A stretch of DNA of 64,000 nt from Rhineura floridana (lineage: Eukaryota > Chordata > Lepidosauria > Squamata > Rhineuridae). The position numbers and the translations under genes are program-made. Below the pieces are notes generated by a model, which saw nothing but the letters and a program-made list of their open reading frames with translations, did not search any database and was not told where the DNA came from. The stretch covers positions 17,308,239-17,372,238 of the forward strand of contig NC_084499.1 in NCBI RefSeq assembly GCF_030035675.1. Reading direction: 5' to 3'. This document shows, piece by piece, positions 10,396 to 21,790 of the stretch (position 1 is its first letter; each line of letters starts with the position of its first letter).

Positions 10396-10573
10396 AGGAC
10401 TCTTTTCCTGGGTCTTTCCCATGCCCCCACCCTGCAATGGGATGGCTCTGTCTTGCTATGACATTGCAAAGTTATCCTTGGAATCTTCTGTAGGGTGGGG
10501 ATTGGAGGGAAACATCTGGCATTTGCAAGGTGGCAACCACGTTTTGCATGGGGGCTGGGAAACGTACACTGAC

Positions 10574-10670
10574 CTGGAATGGGTCACAAAATCATAGGAT
10601 GGAACCTCAACGGTTTGGCCGTCCACGATATTCTTAAGGGTCGTTTGCATTAACTCGTTGTCAAAAGCAT
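10574..10670 (-). CDS. UCK1: UCK1 exon 3
   Basis: Ninety-seven nt encoding the second base pair of Asp, then [20 protein letters not shown] and [11 protein letters not shown]. It contains the conserved FDHPDAFD junction and the YDFVTHSR substrate-binding loop. Flanks are GTTACGCAG and GTCAGTG. Confidence 0.95.
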
Positions 10671-10789
10671 CTGCGTAACGCAAAAAAGCATGTTACGACT
10701 GGGGCAGAGCAGATACTCCCACGTGACCTGATTCTACCTACAGAAGACCCACATGGGTGAGGTGAATTATGTGGCTGCAGTGTAGCAGG

Positions 10790-11430
10790 GGACCAACCCT
10801 TGCAGAAGCACCGTGGAAACTAACAGGGTTTTATTTCCCATTTCATTTCCCACAGGCTGCCCATTTGCTACCGGGCCAAGTTCAAGGTTCTAGCTTGGGT
10901 GTACACAGCCCTATACAGCTTGGGACCAGGATACTTGAAAGACCATCTTATCCCTTATATGCCCAGTCGATCACTGCGCTCTGCAGGTGAGGGCCTCCTG
11001 CAAATACCATCTTCTCAGGAGGTCCGTTTCGCACAACCTAGGAAGCAGACCTTTAGTATGGCGGCACTGACCCTTTGGAATTCCTTCCCCTTAAATATTA
11101 GGTTATCTTTTTGGCGCCTATTGAAGGCCTTCCGCTTTCAACAAGCCTTTTAAGCAGAGACCTTATCCCTGTCTGCGTCTGTGTTGGAATTGCTGTTTAA
11201 GATGTTCTTAAACCTTTTTTTTAAAAAAAACAGTATGTTTTTATCTTTTTTTTAAAAAAGATGCCTTGGAAGCTTTTAAAAAAAATGTTTTTAAAGAGGT
11301 TTTGTTTTAATGTATTTTAAAGTCTATTTTTACGATGTTTTAAAGTGTTTTTAGCGCTTTTGTTTGCTGCCCTGGGCTCCTGCTGGGAGGAAGGGTGGGA
11401 TATAAATCAAATAATAAATACAATTTTACA
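10790..11430 (+). mobile_element. L2/CR1-like LINE 3' fragment
   Basis: Translates in part to YRAKFKVLAWVYTALYSLGP, then YLKDHLIPYMPSRSLRSAGE, TLWNSFPLNIR and LLKAFRFQQAF, a pattern typical of L2-type LINE C-termini. It ends with a CTGCCCTGGGCTCC...GGGTGGGATATAAAT tail. Long T and A runs interrupt the UTR. Confidence 0.65.
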
Positions 11431-11467
11431 GTTGGGTTGTTGAGGCACACCAAGAGGCAATTTGACC

Positions 11468-11652
11468 TAGGAACATGGGAGCTGCCTTATACCGCGTCAG
11501 ACTCGTTGGCCCACCTAGCTCAATGCCACCTACACTGACCGGCAGCAGCTCTCCAGGGTTTCAGGCAGGAGCCCCTCCCAGTCCTACCGGAGAAGCCATC
11601 AGGAATTGAATCTGGTACCTTCTGCTCTACCCACTGAGCTATGGCCCCATAC
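11468..11652 (-). mobile_element. tRNA-derived SINE copy
   Basis: On the minus strand it reads GGGGCCATAGCTCAGTGGGT (tRNA A-box-like), then ATTCAATTCCTGATGGC (B-box-like), CTGCTGCCGGTCAGTGTAGG and a GGTATAAGGCAGCTCCC tail. It is the least decayed copy of this family here. Confidence 0.75.
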
Positions 11653-12039
11653 AGCATCGTCAAAGGCAGAGACGGAATGACATCAACGCTCCATGCTGGT
11701 TTTTTATTCTGCTTGTAGTTTTATGGCACAAGATTGATTTTAGATGTGTTTTATGCATTACATATATGTATATATAAATGTGCACAGTAAAAAAAAAAAC
11801 CTAAAGAAAAGGAGGGTTTAATTTTTAAAACGAACACTATTTATTGCCAGGATTCTGCAGAACACTGCCCGGAAAACACTGCCACTGGCCATACTCCCTG
11901 GAATAAGGACATGTGTGCACGCACACCTCTCCCTACCTGCAGTGGTGCTACCAGGGCAGGATTTGGAGGCAGAATCAGGACCCCACTCAGCAGAATGAGC
12001 CGAAGGGGTACCCAAAAGCAGCAGGGTTGCTTGCTTAAT

Positions 12040-12155
12040 TATCCCCTTTGCCGACCTGGTGCCGTCCAGACGTTTAGGTCGTGCTGGCTGAGGCTGATGC
12101 GAGGAGTCGTCTGAACCGTTGGAAGGGCACCGGGTTGGCGAAGGCTGCCATACCA
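12040..12155. repeat. Palindromic MITE copy, degraded
   Basis: CCTGGTGCCGTCCAGACG and CACCGGGTTGGCGAAGGCTG mark the ends; the core is CGTGCTGGCTGAGGCTGATG. Same family as other MITE copies. Confidence 0.4.
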
Positions 12156-12306
12156 CATTTGGAGGAATTCAGTGACGCAATTATACACTGCCATCTAAAG
12201 CGGGCAACCTCTCCCCATCTGTAAGGCCGTTAAGGCCACTGTCTAAAAATCCAACAGCCACTCCGCTGGCTGGGGTCCAATGCAGCCGTGGCATCCCAGC
12301 CCATAC

Positions 12307-12466
12307 CTGGGTGATCAAAGTTGTACTGTCCTTTCAGGGCTTTTGCCTTCTGCTCTGCCGTCAGCACCTTGTAGAACCGATCTTGGCTGAGGATGACAAC
12401 TTTCCGCTGACGATGGTCCACTTCGTTCTGCCCCAGCAGCTCCATGATTTTCTCGCAAACCGTTGA
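12307..12466 (-). CDS. UCK1: UCK1 exon 2
   Basis: One hundred and sixty nt encoding [20 protein letters not shown], then [20 protein letters not shown] and [13 protein letters not shown]. The first Ser completes the P-loop GKS; the SQDRFYK and NFDHP motifs bind substrate and magnesium. Flanks are TTCTGGCAG and GGTATGG. Confidence 0.97.
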
Positions 12467-12724
12467 CTGCCAGAAGGGGTGGGGAGACAGAGAGAGAGGG
12501 AGGAATTAATCAATGCAAGGCAACAGTCTGCCAGACTCCAGTAGATGCCAAAAATGCACACCTGCGCAAACACACCAGGACATTTGTTCCAGAGACTGCA
12601 TGTACAAGCAAAGAGTTCAATATCATCTACACTGACCAGCAGCCACTCTTCAAGGTCTGCCACTGAGCCTCAGGCCTTCCAAAACAACACCAACAATACA
12701 CCCTCAAACAATCTAGCCCAGTCT

Positions 12725-12830
12725 CTGGCAACCTGGGGCTCTCCAAGTGCTTTCGGACTACAACTCCCATTAGCCTCCGTCAGCCTCGGAAACATCTGGA
12801 GGGCACCAGGTCAGTGAAGGCTGTTCCAGC
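12725..12830. repeat. Palindromic ACTACAACTCCCATT MITE copy
   Basis: GGCAACCTGGGGCTCTCCAA, GGACTACAACTCCCATTAGC and AACATCTGGAGGGCACCAGG show the family ends and core. Confidence 0.6.
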
Positions 12831-13449
12831 CACTGAACAACGCTGTTTTTAAGGCGGCAACCTTAAACTCACTTTAAATGGGGAGTGGGAGGGTACCACT
12901 GAGCATACTGGGATTGACGTTTAAACTTGAACTTAGGACTGCACTCCATCGTATGACTTCTGACTTAGGCCCTAGACTCAAAGATAAAAACAAAACCTCA
13001 CTGCTGGGTTCCCCACAAGGACTAGCACCTTACTTCATTTTTTTTATTCTTTTAAAATGAAGGATGAAAATCCACAGACACACACAACTGTATGGCTACA
13101 TACACAGGTGTCTGCAGGAATTTTTCCAGGATGGGGGAAGCTGGAGGAATAAAACGCTGAAGGGAGAGTCACATGCTAGTTTGTCACCAATAATGATAAA
13201 AATGTTGCCTGTACATTTTGCCTCACGTTTCAGATTCTACAAATACAGGAACCAACTCTTTGAAAGCTGAGATTCAGGGGGGGGGGTCATGGTTCATCCA
13301 GAAGGGGAACAACTCCCCACCCATTCACTTATGGCTACACATATTTATTTGTGTTTAATTGTTACTTCCATTTTGGTCCTCCAAACTTTCTAAAAATGTA
13401 GAATACTGCTTTTTTTTTAAAGAACAGAGGATGGGGAAAAACCTACTGC

Positions 13450-13570
13450 ACATTTCTGAGCCTAACCTACAGGGTTGTAGTGAGGATACAATGTGGGGAG
13501 GGGCAGAACAAGATACACCGCCTTGACGGCCATGGAGGAAAAGGCAAAATAGAAACGTAATATTAAACAG
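13450..13570 (+). mobile_element. SINE tail fragment
   Basis: CAGGGTTGTAGTGAGGATAC and ACCGCCTTGACGGCCATGGA match the SINE body at 13640-13855. Confidence 0.4.
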
Positions 13571-13639
13571 AAATAAATGGAAAGGTAAGAAGAGCCCCCT
13601 GGCAATCAGCACACCTAGCGGTGGATGATTTTTGGCAGG

Positions 13640-13855
13640 GAAACCAGCATGATGTCAAGGTTGGAGTGTCGGATGAGGCCTTGGGAGAGAGCCCAGGGTT
13701 CAAATCCTCCCAGCCAGGAAGCTCAAAGGGACCTTCAGCCAGGCCTCGCCTCTCGCCCTAACCTATATCACAGGGCTGTTGTGAAGATATCATCGAGGGG
13801 GACGAGAACCGCACACGTGAGCTCCTTGGAGGAGAGGCGGGATATAAATGTCTTA
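13640..13855 (+). mobile_element. tRNA-derived SINE with GTTGTGAAGATA body
   Basis: Has a B-box-like GGGTTCAAATCCTCCC, then CACAGGGCTGTTGTGAAGAT, GAGCTCCTTGGAGGAGAGGC and GGGATATAAATG. This arrangement is common in squamate tRNA-type SINEs. A CR1 end adjoins it at 13855. Confidence 0.6.
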
Positions 13856-13930
13856 GAATGGTAGAATTGGAAGGTGCCTGTGAGGCCATCGAGTCCAACG
13901 CAGAAATTCCGCTCGACGCAGTAATCCAAA
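13855..13930 (-). mobile_element. CR1 3' end fragment
   Basis: AATGGTAGAATTGGAAGGTG and CATCGAGTCCAACGC are the reverse complement of the CR1 3' terminal region seen on the plus strand at 19400-19600. Confidence 0.55.
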
Positions 13931-14189
13931 TTTCTCACATTAAAAAGCTGGGACGTTTAAGCTACTCGGAGGCGAATAAAGATGGGAAATGTGTTTTTAA
14001 AGGGGGAGGGGCCTTCTGGGACAACACAACAAAGGGCTTTTTGGAACAACACAGCGCAGATTTGGCCAGGCCCGCGATACCAGGCCAGGCCAGGCCAGGC
14101 CAGGGGCACGACCACTGCGCAAAACGGAGCTGCAGCAGTGCAGTATGCGCTCTTTTATGGCATTTGCGTTCGCAGGCGGGACAGCACTT

Positions 14190-14600
14190 GCGCGCCCTCC
14201 TCACCTTGCCGCTGGCGGTGCCTCCGCTCACCCCTATCAGGAAAGGCCGCGGGTGTTGCCGCTCCGCCTCGCCGGCGCCCGAGAGGCCCAGGCTGCAGCT
14301 TGCCGCGCCGGCGCTATCGCCGCCGCTGCTGCTGCTGGTCGCCATGGCCTGGGCATCGCAGGAAGGGCCCCCCGGCTCTTCTGCCGCAGAAACAGCTCCT
14401 CCTCCTGCCCAGGGCCACAGACTCCGTTTCCCAGCAGGCCCCGCGCAGCGAGGAGCGCTTGGCCGGAGCGCAGGCAGGCCGCAGGGCACGCTAGGAAACG
14501 CAGTCCTTCCTCCTCCGGGGAGCTTGCGCAGAGGCAATTGCGCACGAAGGCAATGAGAGGGAGGGAGGAGGGGATTGGGGGCGGGGCTGCAGGGGGCGAG
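14190..14600 (-). promoter_or_regulatory. CpG-rich UCK1 promoter and 5' UTR region
   Basis: Dense in CG dinucleotides and GC-rich compared with its AT-rich surroundings. It covers exon 1 and the sequence just upstream of the ATG. No TATA box is apparent. Open frames on both strands here result from composition. Confidence 0.7.
14205..14345 (-). CDS. UCK1: UCK1 exon 1 with start codon
   Basis: ATG at 14345 in a GCC-ATGG (strong Kozak) context begins MATSSSSGGDSAGAASCSLG. It continues to HPRPFLIGVSGGTASGK and the GGTGAGG donor. The P-loop lies at residues 38-48 across the junction. The N-terminal 33 residues are low-complexity Ser/Gly/Ala and longer than in mammals. Confidence 0.93.
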
Positions 14601-14689
14601 GCGCAATAAAATGTTGCAGTATTGAACGAAATACGTGAACGCTAGACAATCCAAACAATCATTAGCAATACAACCCATTATTAATGAAT

Positions 14690-15080
14690 GAATGAATGAA
14701 TATTTCTGTCCTGCTGTTCCTCCCAAAGGAGTCCAGGACGGTAAACAACAAAGTAGTAAAAGCAATGCAATTAAAAAATAAAACAAACCATACTTGAAAC
14801 ATTTAAAAACAATCCAGAACATCTGAAAACAATAGGAGCATTTAAAAACAGCCACATACCTTCACAACCCACAATTTCAAAGTTGCCAGGAACAGTATTT
14901 TTCTGCCATCAAATGCTGAACAGAAACCTTTAAAATTCCTCTTGAGAGCTAATAATGGAGACAAACACACCTCACCAGGGATAGCATTCCACAAATGGGG
15001 AACCACCACCGAGAAGACCCTGTCATGGGGCAGCACCAATTCGGCAGCTCCCGGTGGCAGCACCACCAACTGGGTCTACA
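14690..15080 (-). mobile_element. LINE 3' fragment (L2/CR1-like)
   Basis: On the minus strand it encodes a decayed VFSVVVPHLWNAIPGEVCLS and LALKRNFKGFCSAFDG, followed by the terminal AGGACAGAAATATTCA region. A sister copy is at 26815-27140. It lies just upstream of UCK1. Confidence 0.6.
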
Positions 15081-16890
15081 GCCAGATGGGGGACTTGTAA
15101 ATAGTGTAAGTGAGAGGGAAATGAAATGCAGAAAGTTGAGAGGCAGTAAGAAGATTTGGGCATCCACCTGAGCACCCAGTAAGTAAAACCACCGAGATGA
15201 GGGCAGGATTGCGCACACAAGCACTACTCCAACTTCCCTGGGACGTGCAGGCTGCCCTTCAGATGTTTGCATGATTGTAGGGCGACCGTTTGTATTTCTG
15301 CAAACTTCAGAGGGAGATGCTGATTTGGGAACATAAGGAACAGCACTCACACTCAGAGAACTGGAAAGATAAGGACATGTGCATATAATTTTCCCCATTT
15401 TTTCCTTTCATTCCAAGGATTGCTATGAGAATTTCTAAATTGCCATTAAGTTTTGGTGTACTCACAAGACATCTCACCAAAGAGGATTTTTCTTTTTAAA
15501 AAAGCAAGGTTCCCCCCCCCCCCATCCCCTTTGAGCACGGTCACCCAAGCATTCAAGGCCTGCGATTAAAGTTGCTATCATCACAAGGCTATCAGCTTGG
15601 CCCACAGGCATTACCAGAGTAGTAACAATTAATAACTGTTAGTTACATTTACTTAGCAGGGGGAAAACGAAACCGCAGTTCAAACACTTCTGTCAACAGC
15701 CTTGAGAAATGAATCACAAACAGGACAAAAAAGCGAGCATTCCCAGAGACAAAGGTCACTAGGTAGGGTGACCCACTTACTCGGTCAATTAAAGGGGGTA
15801 CAGTACAGATTTGCATAACGTTTACATTAGGTTACAGCAATTGCTGTTAGGTACTGCTATTTTTAAAATGATTCTTGACGGAATTACAACCAGATGGAAA
15901 CAGATGTAAAAAAACGGGGGTTGCTGACTTGAAAAAGTAAAATCCACACCAAAGAACAGGTCAGCCACTGGGATACAGGGATACTCAGGAAAACCTGTTC
16001 AATAAAACCAGCTGCAGTCAAGAGTGCTTGCATTAATGATCAGGGGTTTGAACATCCTAACTGCCCCATGTTCACCCTGCCGTGAAACCTTCCAAGGCAA
16101 TTGCAACATCTGGCTCAGCTGGTATTGACAGATCAAAGGGCTCTCCGGTCAGTCCCCTTGGGGGCAGCCCCTCCTCCTTGCCTTGCTATAAGTGCATCCC
16201 CATGTAAGGCACCGGCTCCAGCCCAGCAGAAAAGGTTTGTTTGTGCATTCTCCGGCAGGACAGATAGGGAGGTTGATATGAGGCGATCTGGCCTTCGCCC
16301 CCCCCCTCCAAGGCAGGGCAGGGAGGCGCTAGTACAGCCTAGCCTGGCCCAGGAAACTCACAGCTGCTCCAGAGCGGCCTTTGGTACGTAGCTGTCTGCA
16401 AACAAGCCAGTCAATTATTAATAAAGCCCAGGAAACCAAATCCTAGTGGATGGGACAAGCCGTTCTCTGGGGAGGCACACAGGAGTCCTTTTCCCAGTTT
16501 GAGCAACAAGGGTTGAAATGGCCAGCCGGCCAACGAAAGAGGGACCATCCATCTGGTCCTGGAGAAAAGGTTGCTGAAGAGCCGAAGGAGCCTCAAAAGG
16601 CAGGTAACAGCACTTCACCCCTTTCCCCAAAATTAGGGCTGGTTTACACAGGCAGGTTAACAGATCGGGGAATCGTCTCCGCTGGTCGGCTAAACATAAT
16701 GCATATATGAGTCACTGCGCATGATTATATTTGCTGCGGTCATGCACCGCCAGTCAGGGATTTTGTGGCAGTTACAATGGTCGAGGGACTAGTGCATGGC
16801 TATGTTATAGCTGCTAACAACGACAGCTAAATGGAACCTGCATATGCTGAAGTAGTATACCTGTGAGTACTGGAGGTACCACAGGAGAGG
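15081..16890. other. Intergenic region, nothing recognised
   Basis: Between UCK1 and PRRT1B. Contains short C and A runs but no exon, LINE coding remnant or palindromic MITE that I can support. Confidence 0.5.
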
Positions 16891-16894
16891 GCTG

Positions 16895-17155
16895 CTTGTG
16901 GGTTTCTGGGAAACATCTTGATGGATGTTGTTGGTCTGATCAAGCAGGGCTCTTAAGTTCCTAGTAAGCCACTATGGTTGGGAATGGAACTTCCACATCC
17001 AGAGGAAGTCTGCGTCTGAATACCAGTGGCTGGGGTGGGGATTAACAATGAGGCAGGGCTGTTCCCTTTTATGCCCTGCTCATGGGCTTCCCAGAAGCAC
17101 CTGATTGGCCAGCGTGGGAGACAGGATGCAACACTAAACTAGATGGACTTTTCAC
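16895..17155 (+). mobile_element. CR1-type LINE 3' UTR fragments
   Basis: Two consecutive degraded ends: one closing with GATCAAGCAGGGCTCTTAAG, the next containing CCTGCTCATGGGCTTCCC and CTAGATGGACTTTTC. Confidence 0.55.
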
Positions 17156-17219
17156 CGGCTAAAGAGGGCAGTTCTTATTAAAATGTGTCTTTGGCAGTTG
17201 TGAACAAGGAAGGGGCTGG

Positions 17220-17380
17220 CTTGCGCAGCGGTGGCAAGCTGAGCAGGCCCTAGCCAGCTGGGGAGGACTAGCCTCAGAGGGAGGCAATGGTAAACCTCCT
17301 CTGAATACTGCTTACCATGAAATCCCTCTTCATAGGGTTGCCATAAGTCGGAATCAACTTGAAGGCAGTCCATTTCCATT
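17220..17380 (+). mobile_element. SINE with BovB-like 3' tail
   Basis: AGGCAATGGTAAACCTCCTC is followed by ATAGGGTTGCCATAAGTCGG and AATCAACTTGAAGGC. That tail matches the end of the BovB/RTE fragments at 58877 and 38907. Reptilian Sauria-type SINEs are known to share 3' ends with BovB. Confidence 0.55.
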
Positions 17381-17394
17381 TCCATTGGCTCATA

Positions 17395-17525
17395 CTTATG
17401 GGGTTGTCACCTGTGTTTGTCCTACTCATATTGGACCTACTGAAATGAATGACCATGATGGCTAACTTAGGCTTATTAATTCCAATGGCCTTACTCTGCG
17501 TAGGGCTAACAATTGGAGACAACTC
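17395..17525. repeat. Short palindromic GGCTAACTTAGGC-type repeat
   Basis: TATTGGACCTACTGAAATGA, GGCTAACTTAGGCTTATTAA and CTTACTCTGCGTAGGG belong to the same short family as 28765-28880. Confidence 0.45.
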
Positions 17526-17714
17526 CATAATGTTCGTCATGGCAAACACAGCTGCTACTCAAAACCCAACATAATGCAGCAGACCAAGAATGTCAGCAAC
17601 AATTGCACATGAGATGCTGTAGTACTTTCTGAAGCATTTGCTGCTTGCAACTGAATATGGGGTCCACTGTTTTGGAGGCCCTTGGGACTGAAAAGCAGTT
17701 TATAAGCCAGGGAT

Positions 17715-18010
17715 GGATAACTTCTTTTTCTGCTCGAGTGCTGCATTCATCCTTGGCCAACTTTTTGAGGGCCGCATGCCTGTGGTAGATATGGCCACCC
17801 CTCACTCTTGCATGGATGCGTGCACGCAGCCCCCCCTTCATCTGATCAACTAAGGAGGGGGTTGAGTGCTCCCTTCCCCTCTCATCAAACGATCGATCTC
17901 ATGACTGGGGGGTGGGACTATTTGCATCTGCAGCACAGGACACTGAGCTGAGCCTTGTCCCTTTTTAATTTCCTCTCCTTCAGTGGGCTCTTGGGGTGGC
18001 CAGAAAAATG
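17715..18010. repeat. Dispersed GGGCCGCATGCC repeat
   Basis: GAGGGCCGCATGCCTGTGG and the decayed flanks match the family at 3425 and 36635. Confidence 0.35.
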
Positions 18011-18429
18011 TACTCAGGAGGGGACTAATCCAGCCCACGGGGTAGAGGTCACCCCCCCCCAATATAAGCAAACAAATAATGATTCAAAATGCTTGGTAAA
18101 ACAGATGAAAAAGTGACACAGTCCCCCAAATTCTGTATCCTCGCATGTGGGCAGCTGCGGGTGCACACAGACAAGAGCACGCACTTTTCTAAAAGCACAA
18201 TTCAGTGCTGGCTTTCCAGCACACAGACAGGTGGCTTGCACAATCGCCACAACAATAGACGATTTCTACACGTTTTGTCTTCATTGGTAATGCAGGGACA
18301 GGCTTTTTGACCAAAGGAGTGAGTGGCTTCCAATGCACTCTCCTTTGCTCCTATTTTGTTCTAACAATAGCGACTAAAAGCAGCTCTTGGCCCTGCAGAG
18401 GACTTGGGGATCATCTCCGGGGGAGCGGC

Positions 18430-18777
18430 ATGGAAGGAGGAGTGGAAACAATTGGGGGAGCCCCTCCACATCACAGAGAGCGGGGTGAACAACAAGCGGG
18501 GGCCCAGCCTTCTACAGAGAATGTGGCATCCCCCAGACTCATGGGGACACAGACCCAACCAAAGACCACTCCACAAGCAGAGATGGATGCCAGGCCAGTT
18601 ATTGGAGCTGCCAACCCCAGCTTTGTAGAAGACCCTCCCCCCTATTCCCCGCCGGACCCAAAGACTCTCCACCTGTTGTACCCAACGTTCCAGACCAGCG
18701 GCCCTGGGCAAGGCCCTGTGTTTTACCAGCCAGCGCCTCTGAACCACCAGATTCCTGGATCCTACCCTTTCACCATT
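18430..18777 (+). CDS. PRRT1B: PRRT1B coding exon 1
   Basis: Starts MEGGVETIGGAPPHHRERGE and ends QIPGSYPFTI before the donor GTACGT. The frame is open further upstream but this is the first Met after an acceptor-like CCCTGCAG at 18391-18398, so a 5' non-coding exon may precede it. The exon encodes the Pro-rich cytosolic part with PPYSPP. Confidence 0.75.
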
Positions 18778-19384
18778 GTACGTAACTTAATTTTGGGCCG
18801 CGTAGTTGGCAGTGCCTCCCTCTTTTGATATTTCTCCACCTTTCTGGCTTAACGAGGCCCTCTCTACAGAAAGCTAGGGGTGCAGGTGGCTGCTCACACT
18901 CTTTGGGGTGGGGACGTGATGCCTCCGTGGGTCCCACAGGGTAGCCCCTTGAAAAGCTTACTCAAGTGGCATATTTAAGTAAAGGCACTGCAAGGCTGCA
19001 GGACTGAGGCCTCCAAGCAGTTTTGGGTTAAGAGCGGAATTGCCGTGTTGGCCAATATCACATGGTACAGCCCCTTCCTGGACTGTACCACATGATTAAT
19101 AGGGACCACACGATTAATGGGGGGATGACATAACAGTCCTCACTTTAAAACTTAATAATCCCACATTGAGTACAGACAAACAGCGCTGGTTTATTTTGTC
19201 TGTAATAAATTATAAGGTTAGCAGCCAGTATGAGTTATAAAAATCAAGCACATTTGGTAATTTGGCACAATTTGTTATGCTCCCTCAAGATGAGGGGAGG
19301 TGAAGTCCACCTCTTTGACTACTAGAAACTCTAGTGATCTTCTCTCTGCATGCCCCGAAACCCCCTGCTTCTGCAATACCAGTA

Positions 19385-19605
19385 GCCTCTTTACAACCTT
19401 AAGGGCTAGACCCTTTTTTGTTGGAAATGGAACCAATTTCCTAGAGAGGTAGTGGGCTCTCCGACACGGGAGACATTCAAGAGGCAGCTGGACAGCCATC
19501 TGTCGGCACTGCTTTGATTTGGATTCCTGCATTGAGCAGGGGGTTGGACTTGATGGCCTTATAGGGCCCGACTCTACTATTCTATGATTCTATGCTTTGT
19601 TTTAA
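19385..19605 (+). mobile_element. CR1 LINE 3' end
   Basis: Decayed ORF end and 3' UTR with GGTTGGACTTGATGGCCTTA and the terminal direct repeats ATTCTATGATTCTATG, the diagnostic CR1 octamer ending. It lies in PRRT1B intron 1, about 80 bp before exon 2. Confidence 0.8.
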
Positions 19606-19686
19606 ATGATGCCAGGAACAGTTGGGTTTTGTGCCGACTTTCTTTGGGGGAGGCAAATGGCAAAACCCTGGGATTTTCTTTTGCAG

Positions 19687-19827
19687 TACAATGGCTCCCT
19701 GTTCAGTGAGATTCCCCTCGAGGCCGACAGGGGGCAGCCTCCCAAAGATTACACGGTGGAGTCTGTGCTGGTGACAATTTTCTGCTGCTTGCTCACTGGA
19801 GTGATTGCGCTTGTCTATTCCCATGAG
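19687..19827 (+). CDS. PRRT1B: PRRT1B coding exon 2
   Basis: Forty-seven codons, YNGSLFSEIPLEADRGQPPK to ALVYSHE, between TTTTGCAG and GTAGGC. It carries the first membrane segment of the dispanin domain, preceded by the DYTVESVLVT motif. Confidence 0.9.
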
Positions 19828-20224
19828 GTAGGCATCCCTGTGGCGGGCAACGGCCATGGTAGGAATATTAGAGGGGAAAATAGGGTGCAGTAATGGATTT
19901 TAACCAGCTGGCCTTTGAACCAATGACAAATTTTGCGTCTCTCTTTTTTAAAGTGTGTTTAGCATTAGAGAGGCAATCCTTACGAGAATTATTCTGTTGA
20001 TTTGAATTAGGGATGGCAAAACGGTGGCCCATGGTATGCCCCCTTATTGATTTCACGTGTTTGTGCAAATGCAGCCTTCTGTGAGTGCGCTGTGTGCATT
20101 TGTGAGAATGTGTGCCTGCCTTCACACGTGTTTGTGACCCCACTCAGGAGGATTGCAATGGGGCAATGCAGCCCTTGGACCAAAAATGTTTAGCCACCCC
20201 TAATTTACTAGGTATGTCAGGAGT

Positions 20225-20350
20225 AGGGAAGCTGTGGGCCTCCCCAGATATTGTTGGACTACAACTCCCATCATCCCCGATTGTAGGCCACACTGTCTGA
20301 GGCTGATGGCAGCTGGGAATCCAGTAACGTGGCAGGGCCACAGCTTTCCT
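20225..20350. repeat. Palindromic ACTACAACTCCCATC MITE copy
   Basis: GGACTACAACTCCCATCATC and the core GGCCACACTGTCTGAGGC, in PRRT1B intron 2 about 110 bp upstream of exon 3. Confidence 0.6.
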
Positions 20351-20391
20351 GACTCTGCTGTAAGTCCTCACTTATCAACAAGCCCAAATGA

Positions 20392-20607
<216 letters not shown>

Positions 20608-21444
20608 CTGAGGATGTCAGAACTTGTCTGGGGTCCGTTGATCACTCATTGCTTAAGAGACACACACACACGCTTGAGACAACGAACATATAGCATATGG
20701 GACCTTTATGCAAAAGAATGTCCATATAAGGCCGTCTGGTCACCCCTGTGTTGTGTGCCTTCACCATCTAGATTCACACCCAGCACCGTCTGTCAACCAC
20801 ATATTCCAAGACTGGCCTTTCGCTTCCCCTCGACTGTTTGGCCAGACCAGCAGAGTCCGCGGAAAGAGGCGTCATTCATGGCAAGAACTGGATGCAACAG
20901 AAACACTGATGTTCTCTGGGAGGCCAGGCTGGGGAAAGCCAGCCTCAGATCTTGGATCTGCAGAGTCTGCTTCCCCTGAACAGGATCCCCAAAGTCAGCA
21001 GGGGGTCAAAGGCGCAAACCCTTATTCCCTCCTGCCTGCCTGGATTTGGGGAGCTGGTGACCGCCTTGGACGACAGCAGACATGGGGCTGCCTGTCCTGG
21101 GCTGCCTATTTGGCTAACTATTCAACAGCTGGAAACAAAAAATGCAAACAGTTGTAAAGCAGTGGGTATTCTCCGTGAATCTGTCCGATTTTAAAAGACA
21201 TCTAAGCCAATTGTAATCATTTTGGGGGCAGAAGGCAGAGAGACCAACAGTAGGTGAGGCCAGAACCAATGACAGGCAGAGCTACCCTCTGATTGGTTGC
21301 AAGTAAGAAGGCAGGCAAGTGGGGGCTGGCTGAGGCAGCACCCCACTTGCCCCAATGCACCAGCCTCCAATGGGATCTCAAGATAGGGCTGGGAAACGCT
21401 CCTGAATGCTCTCTTGGAGAGCCAGTGCCGGTCAGCACCGAAGA

Positions 21445-21570
21445 GGCGGTGCCCTCCAGATGTTGTTGGGACTCCAACTCTCATCAGTCCCAGACAGCAT
21501 GGCCAGTCATCAGGGATGATGAGAGCTGTAGTCTGGCCACATCCTGGGAGGGTGCCACGTTGGTGATCTC
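21445..21570. repeat. Palindromic MITE copy
   Basis: CAGATGTTGTTGGGACTCCA, ACTCTCATCAGTCCCAGACA and GATGAGAGCTGTAGTC form the arms, inside the inferred PRRT1B 3' UTR. Confidence 0.6.
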
Positions 21571-21784
21571 TGTCTTAGAGAGTACTGAGCTTAGAAGGAC
21601 CTATGACCTGACTTGGCATAAAGCAGCCTCCAAGGTTTCCATGTTCATTTTAAAAAGGTGGGGGACAGGAAGCGTGCAACATTTCCCGCAAATGGTGTCA
21701 GATCCGTGTCTGCAAATTTCTCTCTTGTACAAGGATAAATCATGCATGCAAATAACACGTCGTCAAGAAATGCACTACAAGTGC

Positions 21785-21790
21785 AATAAA
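21785..21790 (+). terminator. Putative PRRT1B poly(A) signal
   Basis: AATAAA about 1.18 kb after the stop codon. A minus-strand AATAAA lies about 140 bp beyond it (21931-21936). Confidence 0.45.

Larger units (their letters stand above)
830..14345 (-). other. UCK1 gene, uridine-cytidine kinase 1, seven coding exons
   Basis: UCK1 phosphorylates uridine and cytidine to UMP and CMP using ATP, the committing step of pyrimidine salvage in the cytosol. The seven minus-strand exons were joined by GT-AG boundaries with compatible phases: 14205-14345, 12307-12466, 10574-10670, 9872-10014, 8313-8407, 3091-3139 and 2220-2407. Total coding length is 873 nt, or 290 residues plus stop, against about 277 in mammals; the extra residues are in the Ser/Gly/Ala-rich N-terminus. 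The P-loop GVSGGTASGKS spans exons 1 and 2. The remaining protein follows mammalian UCK1 almost residue for residue and ends in KRSHLESSSRPH. UCK2 is a possible confusion, but the C-terminal tail and the PRRT1B-RAPGEF1 neighbours favour UCK1. The gene looks intact. Introns carry LINE, SINE and MITE copies, including the 3.2-kb CR1-type element between exons 6 and 5. Confidence 0.95.

Noticed and set aside
11468-11652. tRNA gene from the A-box and B-box-like head
   Set aside because: No complete cloverleaf; the head is attached to a repeated SINE body present many times in the window.
13858-14609. Long plus-strand open frames through the CpG-rich region
   Set aside because: They are antisense to UCK1 exon 1 and its promoter, consist of low-complexity Ala/Pro/Arg/Ser and vanish outside the GC-rich stretch.
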